Below are positions 1 to 8,361 of a DNA stretch of 64,000 nucleotides, in pieces; the stretch's first letter is position 1, and each line of letters begins with the position of its first letter. The notes beneath the pieces were generated by a model. That model saw only the letters and a program-made list of their open reading frames with translations. It ran no database searches and was not told where the DNA came from. Source of the DNA: QKMZ01 sp012965515 (GTDB lineage: Bacteria > Cyanobacteriota > Vampirovibrionia > Obscuribacterales > Obscuribacteraceae); assembly GCA_937879965.1 (NCBI GenBank), contig CALFMP010000036.1, forward strand, positions 1-64,000, written 5' to 3'. The position numbers and the translations under genes are program-made.

Positions 1-189
1 TATGGCTTGTAGGGCAACCCGCGTTCGGGCCGGCGCTCTACATACCATCTACAAACGCGGCGCATACGATCGCCCTGTAAAAGGGCGCATGCAATGTGCC
101 CCCACAAAAAGGGCGGGTGCATTGTGCCCCTACAAAAAGGGCGTGTGCAATGTGCCCATACAAAAAGGGCGTGTGCAACACGCCCCTAC
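1..189 (-). repeat. GTAG-headed palindromic repeat array doubling as terminator
   Basis: Read on the minus strand, 79-189 holds four tandem units of 28 bp. Each has a GTAG-like head, GGGCG, a TTGCA-type centre, a CGCCC arm and a run of four to five T. Positions 1-78 hold degenerate copies. The stem followed by T residues has the shape of an intrinsic terminator for the minus-strand gene ending at 186. The TAG stop of that gene (186-188) lies inside the GTAG head of the last unit. The layout recalls known GTAG-type REP elements mobilised by RAYT transposases; no such transposase is in the window. Plus-strand reading frames through this array are repeat artefacts. Confidence 0.8.
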
Positions 190-1931
190 GGCTCCGCGGA
201 AGGGGCGTAGCCTTTGGCGCGTGCTTTCGTGAAATAACGCTGGGCGCGCTCTTCATTCTTTGTCACGCCGTGTCCGTTTTGGTAGCACAGCCCTAATTCA
301 TAGGTGCAGGCGGCGTGGCAGCAACCTTCCATGCCGTATTGAAACCACTTCGCTGCTTCCGCAAAATCTTGCTCGACTAGAGATCCGTTCTTGTACATCA
401 TTCCTAGCTTGTAACAAGCTTTTCCATCGCGAGCGCCGGCAATTCTTGTTAGGAGTTTTACAACTTTTTCAATCTCGGGCGTCCCTGGTCGTCCCTCAAG
501 GTAAACATTCGCCAGCTCCCAGCTTGCTAGGTGTCGTTTTCGAGTTTCTGGTGTGCCCTTTCGTGGCTTTGCGGCCATCCGCAAATATTTCAGTGCAAGT
601 TCCCAACTGTCGGGATTGTCTTTGTTGTGAGAATAGTGTTGCCACAGCTTATACTGCGCGTCTTCGTAGTCAGATTCTGCGGCTTTTGCCAACAAATCGA
701 GTTCGTCACTGCTTCTTGCCGTGAAGGTACCACGGGCTGAAGCAATATCGATCGTGCTTGCGCCAGCCAATTCGGCCGACAAACGTTTCGCTGGCGCGTA
801 GTTTAATTCCGCCGCTCTTGCGCACCACTTCAAACTCGCTGCCGTGTTGGACGGAGTTCCCCACCCATTCTTGTGCGCGATTGCAAGCGAAAACGCTGCC
901 TGCCCATCGCCATCATATGCGCGTCTCTCCCACCATAGGAGCGCGTTTCTCCACCAGGATTCACAATATTCTTTAGAGAAATTTTCCCTCTCGAATGGAA
1001 TCTCCGCATAGACATCGTCTAGAAAAAATGTCGGCACGGTCATGTTTGTGCGTGTTTGCAAAACGCTTTTCGCGAATGCCAACGCCCGGTACCAATCGGC
1101 TATGCAGCTTAAGCCGATCTGAAGCATCGGCATGATATGCATCATCGCATAAAAGTCATTTCGCTCGGCAGCAACCTCAAACCAGATGAACGCCTCTCTG
1201 TACTCGCCCCTTTCCAGGTACATCTCCCCAAGCTGGGTCTGCGACTCGCGCTCTCCTGCTTCCGCGCGTTTCTGCGTTTCCTTTAGCGGATCAGTTTCGG
1301 TGTGTTTAGGTCGGAAGGTGACTGTTGATTCGGATTCTTCAGCAGATTCTGGTTGCCAAAAGTGTCCAATGTATTGTTTGTCAGTTCCGTTAAGCCAGGA
1401 GGCAAGCCACTCTTCCAGTGGAGTACCGGGGAAATCGAAAACAGTTTCGTCCCGCTCTTTGAATGCTTTCCGAATATTGACGTGACCTTCAAAGCTCATC
1501 ATCAAAGCCGTGGGCTTCTTGGATTTGCAGTCCACAACAGTCAGATCGCATTCTTCCCAATCACACAGAGGAAGCAGTCCGGGCTGCCATTCCCAAATTT
1601 CGTCGTTAGCTTCGTCGTCGAAATCTTCCCATTCGATCTCCATCGACATTAGACCGACGTACATACCAACTGCGTCGTTGAATTCGTCATCTTCTTGACG
1701 GAGTCTTCCCTCAGTTAGCTTGCCTCCCTGGAAGCCGACCAATTGTCCGCCGGGTCCGACGCCGCCGTTTGCTACTTGGGTGTAGACGCGTTTCAGGATT
1801 TCCGGCAGTTTGAATTTGAGCGCCTTTTCGAGCTCCGCAACTTGCGACAAAGTCATCGGGGGAAACCTTTGGGAGATTCCCTCTGCGTCGGCTTTGGCTT
1901 TTAGTTGTTTGATTAGTTCGTCGGCGTTCAC
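186..1931 (-). CDS. SUKH (SMI1/KNR4)-domain protein with Sel1-like repeats
   Basis: The 581-residue protein starts at a GTG codon. Residues about 20-170 resemble the SMI1/KNR4 (SUKH) fold: an N-terminal helix with a PxxLK-type segment, then a glycine-rich YTQVANGGVGPG strand and a GLLPLCDWEECD stretch. SUKH proteins in bacteria are often immunity proteins against nuclease toxins. From about residue 220 to the end there are at least five Sel1-like helical repeats (for example AACTYELGLCYQNGHGV), which usually mediate protein contacts. There is no signal peptide, so it is probably cytoplasmic. No toxin gene is adjacent. A terminator-like repeat array follows the stop codon. Function is inferred only at domain level. 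Confidence 0.8.
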   Translation of the reverse strand: MNADELIKQLKAKADAEGISQRFPPMTLSQVAELEKALKFKLPEILKRVYTQVANGGVGPGGQLVGFQGGKLTEGRLRQEDDEFNDAVGMYVGLMSMEIEWEDFDDEANDEIWEWQPGLLPLCDWEECDLTVVDCKSKKPTALMMSFEGHVNIRKAFKERDETVFDFPGTPLEEWLASWLNGTDKQYIGHFWQPESAEESESTVTFRPKHTETDPLKETQKRAEAGERESQTQLGEMYLERGEYREAFIWFEVAAERNDFYAMMHIMPMLQIGLSCIADWYRALAFAKSVLQTRTNMTVPTFFLDDVYAEIPFERENFSKEYCESWWRNALLWWERRAYDGDGQAAFSLAIAHKNGWGTPSNTAASLKWCARAAELNYAPAKRLSAELAGASTIDIASARGTFTARSSDELDLLAKAAESDYEDAQYKLWQHYSHNKDNPDSWELALKYLRMAAKPRKGTPETRKRHLASWELANVYLEGRPGTPEIEKVVKLLTRIAGARDGKACYKLGMMYKNGSLVEQDFAEAAKWFQYGMEGCCHAACTYELGLCYQNGHGVTKNEERAQRYFTKARAKGYAPSAEP

Positions 1932-2019
1932 GGAGGTATTTTAGCGCTCCACGACGATGTTTTTGGTTAAAAGTCGGCGGCTCGCCGGCGCGGGCGGCAA
2001 GCTGTCGCCCGGCCAGATT

Positions 2020-2122
2020 GGGCGCATGCAATGCGCCCCCACAAACGCGGCGCATACATTCCCCTGTAAAGGGGCGCATGCAATGCGCCCCCACAAAAAG
2101 GGCGTGTGCAACACGCCCCCAC
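2020..2122 (-). repeat. GTAG-type palindromic repeat array
   Basis: Three clear copies and one degenerate copy of the GTGGGGGCG-N-TTGCA-N-CGCCC palindrome lie in tandem. On the minus strand the copy nearest the gene ends in CGCCC plus five T, the form of an intrinsic terminator, and begins 4 bp after the stop of the gene ending at 2127. It is the same family as the array at 79-189. Confidence 0.75.
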
Positions 2123-2126
2123 GATC

Positions 2127-3086
2127 CTATTCCTCGTTGAAGATGCTGCCTGCGTGGTCGCGTTTCCAGCGGGAGCCGACGTAGGAGACGAATTCGCCGT
2201 TTGCGTCGCGTTGTTGGACGAATCCGTCTGGTTTTGAGATGGCGCGAAGAACGATGCTTTCATTGCCGGATGAATCAATCGCGAACATGTGCACGTAGTT
2301 GTTCGGCGAACCTTCCGCAATAGGCGTCACGGCAAACCGCACATTGAGGCTGTTTCCATCAGCATCAGTAATTGTCATTGAAGTTTGTCCAGCGGCGAAA
2401 AGCGCTTGAACAGCTTTGAGCTGGTCTTCAGGGCTGGAGTTTGGACTCGTGAGTGTTTGCTTGAGCTGTTCGATTTCTTCGGCCGTCGCTCCTGCTGGAG
2501 TTTCTGTTGGAACTTCGCTTGGCACCTCAGTTGGAACTTCCGTGGGCACGTCTGTCGGAGCCACAGTATCCGCCGCTGGGCGCGGGAAGTTTTCCAACGA
2601 AATCGGATTCTCAGGAGAGATCTGACCCGTTGCGCTCAGTTGTCCGTAGTGGTAGCCCCAGGCTGTTGCCGCGTCGCCTTCCAGTGGTGTGCTAGCAGCC
2701 GCGAGTCCATAAACTTCAGATAGCGTGAGGCTCTTGTCCTCTGTGACCTTCAGGCTTTCGTTATTGCCGTCCAAAAGCACGGACGCCGCAAATCTGGTCG
2801 GTTCCTCGTCATAGTCGGCATTGACGCCGCTGACTTCGGTGTAATCGAGCGTCCCATCTTTGTTGTCATCCATCGCGTCGAACTCAGACAAAATCATGAC
2901 TGGAAGCTGTTGTTTGAATTCCAACGCGCGCGTCGCGTCTGCTCGCAAATCTTTGTTGTCGAGCAAGCCCATGCCCTCGATCATCTCGGAGTATTCGGCG
3001 CGGAAGCCACCGTCTCCTGGATTGGCGAAGGATCTGTAGCTGACGTCGGTAAAAGCTTCGTTGAGGTGAGCGGATTCGAGGGCCAT
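2127..3086 (-). CDS. EF-hand protein with Pro/Val/Thr/Glu-rich spacer
   Basis: 319 residues, ATG preceded by GGAG at good spacing. Residues 73-84 form a textbook EF-hand loop (D73, N75, D77, G78, D81, E84), so calcium binding is likely. A second acidic stretch (DGNNESLKVTEDKSLTLSE, about 105-125) may be a degenerate EF-hand. Residues about 175-200 are a low-complexity PTEVPTEVPSEV-type linker. The C-terminal 90 residues look like a small beta-rich domain containing ITDADGNSLNVRF. No signal peptide is visible, so export, if any, would use another route. Neighbours on both sides are same-strand repeat-domain proteins. The exact role is unknown. Confidence 0.8.
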   Translation of the reverse strand: MALESAHLNEAFTDVSYRSFANPGDGGFRAEYSEMIEGMGLLDNKDLRADATRALEFKQQLPVMILSEFDAMDDNKDGTLDYTEVSGVNADYDEEPTRFAASVLLDGNNESLKVTEDKSLTLSEVYGLAAASTPLEGDAATAWGYHYGQLSATGQISPENPISLENFPRPAADTVAPTDVPTEVPTEVPSEVPTETPAGATAEEIEQLKQTLTSPNSSPEDQLKAVQALFAAGQTSMTITDADGNSLNVRFAVTPIAEGSPNNYVHMFAIDSSGNESIVLRAISKPDGFVQQRDANGEFVSYVGSRWKRDHAGSIFNEE

Positions 3087-3410
3087 TAGTAAGCTCCAAA
3101 AACGACCTGCCGCGGGGGCAGAGTTTTATAGGTGGGGGCAAGGGGGCTGCAGAAGGCTGCATTGGTTGGGATTCTAAGGGGAAGGTATGACATTCGTTTG
3201 ACAGATGGGGGAAAAGCCAAAAAAGCCGCCGGGATAGCGGTTCTCAGGGTTGGAAGAGGAGACGCCAGCAGAATGGCGGCGCTCCCGCAGAATGGCGACG
3301 CTCCCGCAGAATGGCGGCGCTCATGCCAAAGAAGAGGAAAAGCCCGGCAGAATGTCCGCTCTCAGGGCAAAGAAGAGAAAAGCTGCCAATAATGGCGGTG
3401 CCCCGGGATC
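3087..3410. repeat. Intergenic region with 19-bp tandem repeat
   Basis: There is no convincing gene here. Three copies of a 19-bp unit, GCAGAATGGCGGCGCTCCC, begin at 3268, 3287 and 3306 with small variations, and weaker relatives follow near 3346 and 3385. The open frames seen across it are built from the repeat. The first part should hold the promoter of the EF-hand gene, but no clear -35/-10 pair stands out. Confidence 0.6.
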
Positions 3411-6400
3411 TTAATAGCGCATCCGCTGGTACCAGATTGTCTTTTTTAGTGGCTGGCATTTTTCTATCCAGGGCTCGAGACGCTTCACGTATGCAGCGTT
3501 TTTCGTGCGGGCGAAAACCTTCGCGATGTCTTCAATTAGGTCCACATCGCCAACGTTTGGGAAATTGCCGCGGTTCTCCAGCATGTTGAGAGCGGTAATA
3601 GCTTCGTAGTCCGCTTTTGGCATCTGGCCCAATTCAGTGTGCAGTAAAGCATAGCTCACAAGTAGCTTCGGCGTGAACCACTCGTTCCGCTCACTGCTTT
3701 CTTCATTGATAGCTTTGGCTAACCACTCTGATGCGCTCTTTCGGTCGCCATCATCAATCCGATTTCGGACAATCTCGAGCATCACCTGCGAGCGATTTTT
3801 TGAACAACGGCCTTCGACCTTGTTCCAGATATCTAGCTTTTCTGCAAGAAACTGTTGTGCTTCACGATAACGTTTTCTGTCTTTGTAAAAGGAAACAAGC
3901 TTGTCTAACGTGTAAAGTGTGTCATTCCCTATATGTCCGCTAATTCTCTTTGCCCGTGCCAGCCAGTGCAGCAACTGTTTTTCAGCACTGTCTTTGAAAT
4001 GTTTGGGCGGCGCCGAATGTGTTGTTCGGAGTAGACCATTATTTCCATAGTCCCAATCAAATGCTGGTTGTTGTTCCTCGCTGGGCTTGTAGCTTGAAAT
4101 GAATTCCGCATCTGAAGGCTTTCCGTTCTTCCTCAAGATTCCGGCGTATTCATTTCGGATCATCGAAGAATACCTGGACTCTGCACCTCGCAGCCAACAA
4201 ACAATTTCAAAAGCCCTCTTCAAAGATTGTTCGGCAAGCGCGCTTCTTCCCGTTTTTTCATAGAGTCTTGATAAAACTGTTAACGTCTCAACTTGTTGTT
4301 CATTTTCGGAACCAAGCCATTTCTTTTGCAGAGCACGTGTGCGATTTAAGAGTTTTTCTGCCTCCCCGTACTGACCATTTGCGATGCACTCTTCCGCTGC
4401 ATCATTGATAAACTTGAACGGATAATACGACTGTATTTGGCTGGCCTTCGTCATCTCAGACTTCGAATCGAGGTCCATGAAGAGATCTTCAGCCACCACA
4501 TTCGCGCGGCTATTTTCTTTTCTGTTCGCGTAGAACTTCAGCAATAGACCCTTATATAGAACTGCATGGTCTCCCGGTTTTGGCGCAATGACAGTTCGAA
4601 CCTTTATCGCTTGTTTCAGCAAGTCCTCTAGTCCCTTGTATTCTCCTCCTTTCATCAGCGTGTCGTAATATACGTCGTGCAGAATGTTGCCGGGATGGTC
4701 CATGTTTCGCAGCTGTTGAGGAGCGTCTGGCTGTTTCATAGCTTGTAAAAGCACAGCTGCAAGTTCCTTGCACTTTCCTTGATTCATCAGGCGTTGTCTG
4801 ATCGCCCAGGGAGTGTTGTCGCTGTCGGCTGGCGGCTCAGGTTCGGCGTTTACTGCAGGTCTGGGGCGCCGACGCAGTTGCTGCTGCTGCGCCTCTTCTA
4901 ATGGTATTGGCTGAACCCCATTTTTTAACCGTGTCGCATTGGCTAAACGCAGCTGCCAATCAGGGAAAACAGTAGTGCCTTCCGGCTTGCTGTCCGCTAA
5001 CTTATAGTTTTTTTCCGCTTCTTCATAACGGCCCGTGCTAGCCTGCAAGTCAGCAAGCCGGACCAAAAGGTATGCACATCCATGCGCATGTCTGGAATTC
5101 TTGTCGGCTTCGACGCCGCGCAAAAACAATGCTTCACTTTCCTTGAGTTTTCCAAGCAATAGGTAATATTGTGCAACGCGTGAAAGACTTTCATAAAATG
5201 GCATAGAGTCAAGCGAACTAGCATCTTTGAAAGATGCATCAATTGCCTTTTGCGCGCCTTCAAAGTCGCCGACTTTCAGAAGACAAAACGCAAAATCCAT
5301 TTGCGATATTGGTTCTGGAAAGCGCTCAACATGGTGTTCCTTGAGTCCGTGCCGCATGAGTTTCACAGCCTTGTCCGGTTCGTTATTGAGACAGTAGGCA
5401 ATTGCAAGCTTACGCAATCTGTCTTGTCGCTTAACCTCAGTATTTTCCGGATAGCCGGCTTCAAATTTGGTCGAGCCAGGTTCCATGACTTCAGCAAGAT
5501 TGTGTTCCAGCTCTTTCCACGGCGCATGTGATTTCGCCCTGGTCGAAGCATCGGATGACAACACTGCAATTTCAGCTAATTGATATATCCTCAACATCAT
5601 TGCTTTGTCATCATGCAGCATTGGAGATAGTTCGTTGAGAAGTTCCAGCGCCTCTGTCTTATGCGCGTTTTTCGAATAAGTATTGGCAAGACTAATAAAG
5701 CGCACGATGCTCAGAGGATCGTGTGTGTCTTTCTTCTTCTCTTGCAACAGTAAGTCGTCGACAGTTTTCTTTGCTTCGTCCAACTTTCCGTTTTGAATGA
5801 GTGAGTACGCTCTGTGCGTTTCCGCTGTTTCTTCTTTCGTGATGACATCAGTCGAAAGATGTGATGATGGTGCTATTGGACTGAGCTCAGAGACCCGAGC
5901 CGAGATTAGTTTGGCCGCATTTGCATTTCCCAGCGCCTTCTCCGCGCTTCTTGACCAATACAGGGGTGCATGTAAGCACGGGCTGTCTTTTCCTACAGCG
6001 TCTTCGATTCGCTTAATTGCACGATCGATAAGCATCTTTGCTTCGCTGTTAGCACCGCTTCTTAGATTGACACGTGTTAGGAGAATTTCCAGATCGCTCA
6101 CGCAAGGAGTGATGGCTCGCTCCATTGAAACTATTATCTGTGGGTTCTCGCTGCTCAGGACCTTGTTTAGCTCAGCGATCAAAATAGCTCTGGCTTCAGT
6201 CAACTCGTTGTTGTCGAGCAAATTGTTTGCTTTCTTGTACACGTCCGAAAGCTCGTCCTGGATCTCAACGATTTTACTTGTAACTGCATATCCACCAGGT
6301 TGGTCTGGCTGCGGGCGCAGCAGCCAGTCGGGATTGAGGTGCTTAGGCAATGACGACGATGGCGCTTTCTTCTCCGCTTCGGTAACTAGAGCCATTACTG

Positions 6401-7145
6401 CATCGGAATTCGAGTATTGATGAAGAATGACGCTTGCCTGTGTAATTGCTTGAAGTTGGGTCCTATTGAAGCTGTTGTTTGGATCTTTAAGCAACTTCAG
6501 AGCGTATTTCGCTACATCATCGAGTCTGTCGAACATCCCTGTCGTAGTAAAGAACTCTGCCGTCGCGGGCAATCGCTCAATCGATGAAATTGGCGCAGGT
6601 CGCTGATACGCGAGAGGATACTCTTGAATGTACGAAGTGAAGGCGCCCGCTATTTGAAGCACCGCTCCATCTATCAGCAACGAGTGGACGTTGAGTGCCA
6701 TTTTGATCGGATAAAGTGAATCCTTCTCTCCGTTCTCAAAATAACGCATGCGATAGTCAGGTTTGTATGCACCTGCATTGGCAAGCGATTCTGGCTTGCA
6801 CTCGAGCTCGACAACTGATAAGTCGCCATAAATGCCCAATAATGTTACTTGAATCTTCGAACCGTTCTGCCCGGTGAGAAGTTTCTGCATCTCTTTTAGA
6901 TCTCGCCCCTTTGTATATGTTGGGCCGATTTTTATTATCCGGCTTGACCTTTCGATGTAAGGGCGATCGGGATTGCGGGGTTTTTGAGTTGCTAAATATG
7001 TTCCTGTCGAAGATGGGATGAGAATGACGCCGGCATCAGGCTGTTCTGCAGAGGTTTGCGAACTCGTCTCCGCGCATTTCACGTCTGAGTAAATGAGGTT
7101 GCTTGCAAGAAAAAGCGAAAGGACAACAAGATGGATGAAGCGCAT
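3411..7145 (-). CDS. Large exported TPR-rich protein
   Basis: 1244 residues. The N-terminus has a short basic start, a hydrophobic core (FIHLVVLSLFLASNLIYS) and a small-residue cleavage region near residue 25, so export is likely. The remainder is almost wholly helical with recurring TPR-like hairpins such as AHGCAYLLVRLADLQASTGRYEEAEKNY (split across two helices), repeated from about residue 430 to the end. A basic proline-rich hinge lies near residues 760-790. No catalytic motif is seen. It lies 43 bp downstream of the exported 311-residue protein gene on the same strand, and AGGT precedes the ATG, so the two probably form an operon. A scaffold role at the envelope is the likeliest reading, but that is inference. 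Confidence 0.8.
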   Translation of the reverse strand: MRFIHLVVLSLFLASNLIYSDVKCAETSSQTSAEQPDAGVILIPSSTGTYLATQKPRNPDRPYIERSSRIIKIGPTYTKGRDLKEMQKLLTGQNGSKIQVTLLGIYGDLSVVELECKPESLANAGAYKPDYRMRYFENGEKDSLYPIKMALNVHSLLIDGAVLQIAGAFTSYIQEYPLAYQRPAPISSIERLPATAEFFTTTGMFDRLDDVAKYALKLLKDPNNSFNRTQLQAITQASVILHQYSNSDAVMALVTEAEKKAPSSSLPKHLNPDWLLRPQPDQPGGYAVTSKIVEIQDELSDVYKKANNLLDNNELTEARAILIAELNKVLSSENPQIIVSMERAITPCVSDLEILLTRVNLRSGANSEAKMLIDRAIKRIEDAVGKDSPCLHAPLYWSRSAEKALGNANAAKLISARVSELSPIAPSSHLSTDVITKEETAETHRAYSLIQNGKLDEAKKTVDDLLLQEKKKDTHDPLSIVRFISLANTYSKNAHKTEALELLNELSPMLHDDKAMMLRIYQLAEIAVLSSDASTRAKSHAPWKELEHNLAEVMEPGSTKFEAGYPENTEVKRQDRLRKLAIAYCLNNEPDKAVKLMRHGLKEHHVERFPEPISQMDFAFCLLKVGDFEGAQKAIDASFKDASSLDSMPFYESLSRVAQYYLLLGKLKESEALFLRGVEADKNSRHAHGCAYLLVRLADLQASTGRYEEAEKNYKLADSKPEGTTVFPDWQLRLANATRLKNGVQPIPLEEAQQQQLRRRPRPAVNAEPEPPADSDNTPWAIRQRLMNQGKCKELAAVLLQAMKQPDAPQQLRNMDHPGNILHDVYYDTLMKGGEYKGLEDLLKQAIKVRTVIAPKPGDHAVLYKGLLLKFYANRKENSRANVVAEDLFMDLDSKSEMTKASQIQSYYPFKFINDAAEECIANGQYGEAEKLLNRTRALQKKWLGSENEQQVETLTVLSRLYEKTGRSALAEQSLKRAFEIVCWLRGAESRYSSMIRNEYAGILRKNGKPSDAEFISSYKPSEEQQPAFDWDYGNNGLLRTTHSAPPKHFKDSAEKQLLHWLARAKRISGHIGNDTLYTLDKLVSFYKDRKRYREAQQFLAEKLDIWNKVEGRCSKNRSQVMLEIVRNRIDDGDRKSASEWLAKAINEESSERNEWFTPKLLVSYALLHTELGQMPKADYEAITALNMLENRGNFPNVGDVDLIEDIAKVFARTKNAAYVKRLEPWIEKCQPLKKTIWYQRMRY

Positions 7146-7188
7146 AGAGTTACCTGAGGCTGAAAGGACGCAGAAATGCGTTTAGTGA

Positions 7189-8124
7189 CTAACCCATGCC
7201 GCACATGCCGGGGCATGGTTGTGGTGGCGGATAGAGAACTTTCGGATCGCGTGAGTCCAGCAGCCGTACTAAAATTTCGACTTGTTCTGCTGCTTTATCC
7301 TTTTCGCCGCACAGGGTGTACCAGAAAACAAGATGCCGATGTCCTGATGCCCGAAAATTCAAGTCGACCGGCATTCGTTCTATGAGTTTCATTGATCTCA
7401 ATTTGTACGATTCCGCGACTGCGAATTTTGACTTTGTGAGTTTTGTGTTTGAGTTCGAATCAGGTTGAATTTCTATTACCTTTTCGGGCATAGCAGTGAG
7501 TTTTCCAACGGGAAACTCCACCTCGGCTAAACTTGCCAAAATTTGTGCAGCCAGCGTTACGTCCCGTTGTTCAGCGTTCTGGTCATGTTCAATTTTGTCG
7601 CAAAAAGCAAGAAGCACTTTCTGGTATTTATCCTTCAGTTTCCAATTTTCTGTTTTGGTGAAAATCTTCACAGCAGATAGATACCCGCGTAACTTCTCTT
7701 CTCGTTCTGACTTCTTCTCTGTTTCTGTCAGAAATCGTTTGATTGCTTTTTCAAGGCGATTGAAATCTTCCTTTTTGACGCCGTGGTAATCTCGTCCTTC
7801 TTCAAGTAACTGCGCCCACATCAATAGGTGCGCCTTGAAATCGCCCTCGTCTATGTACTGAGAGCGTTCGGCAATTGGGATGGACTTGCGATAAATCCTA
7901 TCAGCCTTCTTTGCCTCGCCTATGCGCCAATACTCAATTGCTAGGAGCATCAAAGAATAAGCGTAAAAGGATGGACACTTATCTGCGTCCTTCTCTGCTT
8001 CCTTTGCTTGGAATTCTGCATCTTTCACGTCGTAGCAGTAGGCGGGAACAGCACTTTGTCCGGCAGAAAACGTAAGCAAAGCTGCTATTGCCAGGTGCGT
8101 GCGTTTTCTGATGCCAGACTTCAT
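7189..8124 (-). CDS. Exported helical-repeat protein
   Basis: 311 residues from the ATG at 8124, which has GAGGAT six bases upstream; an in-frame TTG at 8136 lacks such a site. The N-terminus has basic residues, a hydrophobic stretch (LAIAALLTFSAG) and AYC/YD near residue 30, a signal peptide that could end in a lipobox-like Cys. The rest is helical with TPR-like pieces (YAYSLMLLAIEYWRIGEAKKADRI). It ends in a short Pro/Cys tail with MCGMG. It is the first gene of a probable two-gene operon with the 1244-residue TPR protein. Specific function unknown. Confidence 0.75.
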   Translation of the reverse strand: MKSGIRKRTHLAIAALLTFSAGQSAVPAYCYDVKDAEFQAKEAEKDADKCPSFYAYSLMLLAIEYWRIGEAKKADRIYRKSIPIAERSQYIDEGDFKAHLLMWAQLLEEGRDYHGVKKEDFNRLEKAIKRFLTETEKKSEREEKLRGYLSAVKIFTKTENWKLKDKYQKVLLAFCDKIEHDQNAEQRDVTLAAQILASLAEVEFPVGKLTAMPEKVIEIQPDSNSNTKLTKSKFAVAESYKLRSMKLIERMPVDLNFRASGHRHLVFWYTLCGEKDKAAEQVEILVRLLDSRDPKVLYPPPQPCPGMCGMG

Positions 8125-8286
8125 AGCTATCCTCAATGGAACTAATAGCTAGTTTGCCTGAAACATCTTTATCGCGCAACAAATGACTGCGTAATTACAA
8201 CACTGTGAACGGCGTTCTGCGGTCTTTATTTCTCGGTTTAATGAATGTAGTAACTTATTTAAGACCGGCGGTTTATTCAATGCGGA

Positions 8287-8337
8287 CCTACAAAAAAGGG
8301 CGTGTGCAACACGCCCCTACAAAAACACGCCCCCCCA
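8287..8337 (-). repeat. GTAG-type palindromic repeat, terminator-like
   Basis: On the minus strand this reads GTAGGGGCG, TG, TTGCA, CACGCCC and then six T. A second partial copy lies directly upstream of it. It starts about 25 bp after the stop of the gene ending at 8362, the same placement as the arrays at 79 and 2020. Confidence 0.7.
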
Positions 8338-8361
8338 CGCGAATAGCCGAGGCGCTCGCTC

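Noticed and set aside
79..189. CRISPR array
   Set aside because: Units are directly tandem at 28 bp without unique spacers and no cas gene is present; the same holds for arrays at 15701, 43196 and 44072.
2..296. Short plus-strand frames at the left edge
   Set aside because: They translate the GTAG repeat array and show repeating peptide units with no ribosome site.
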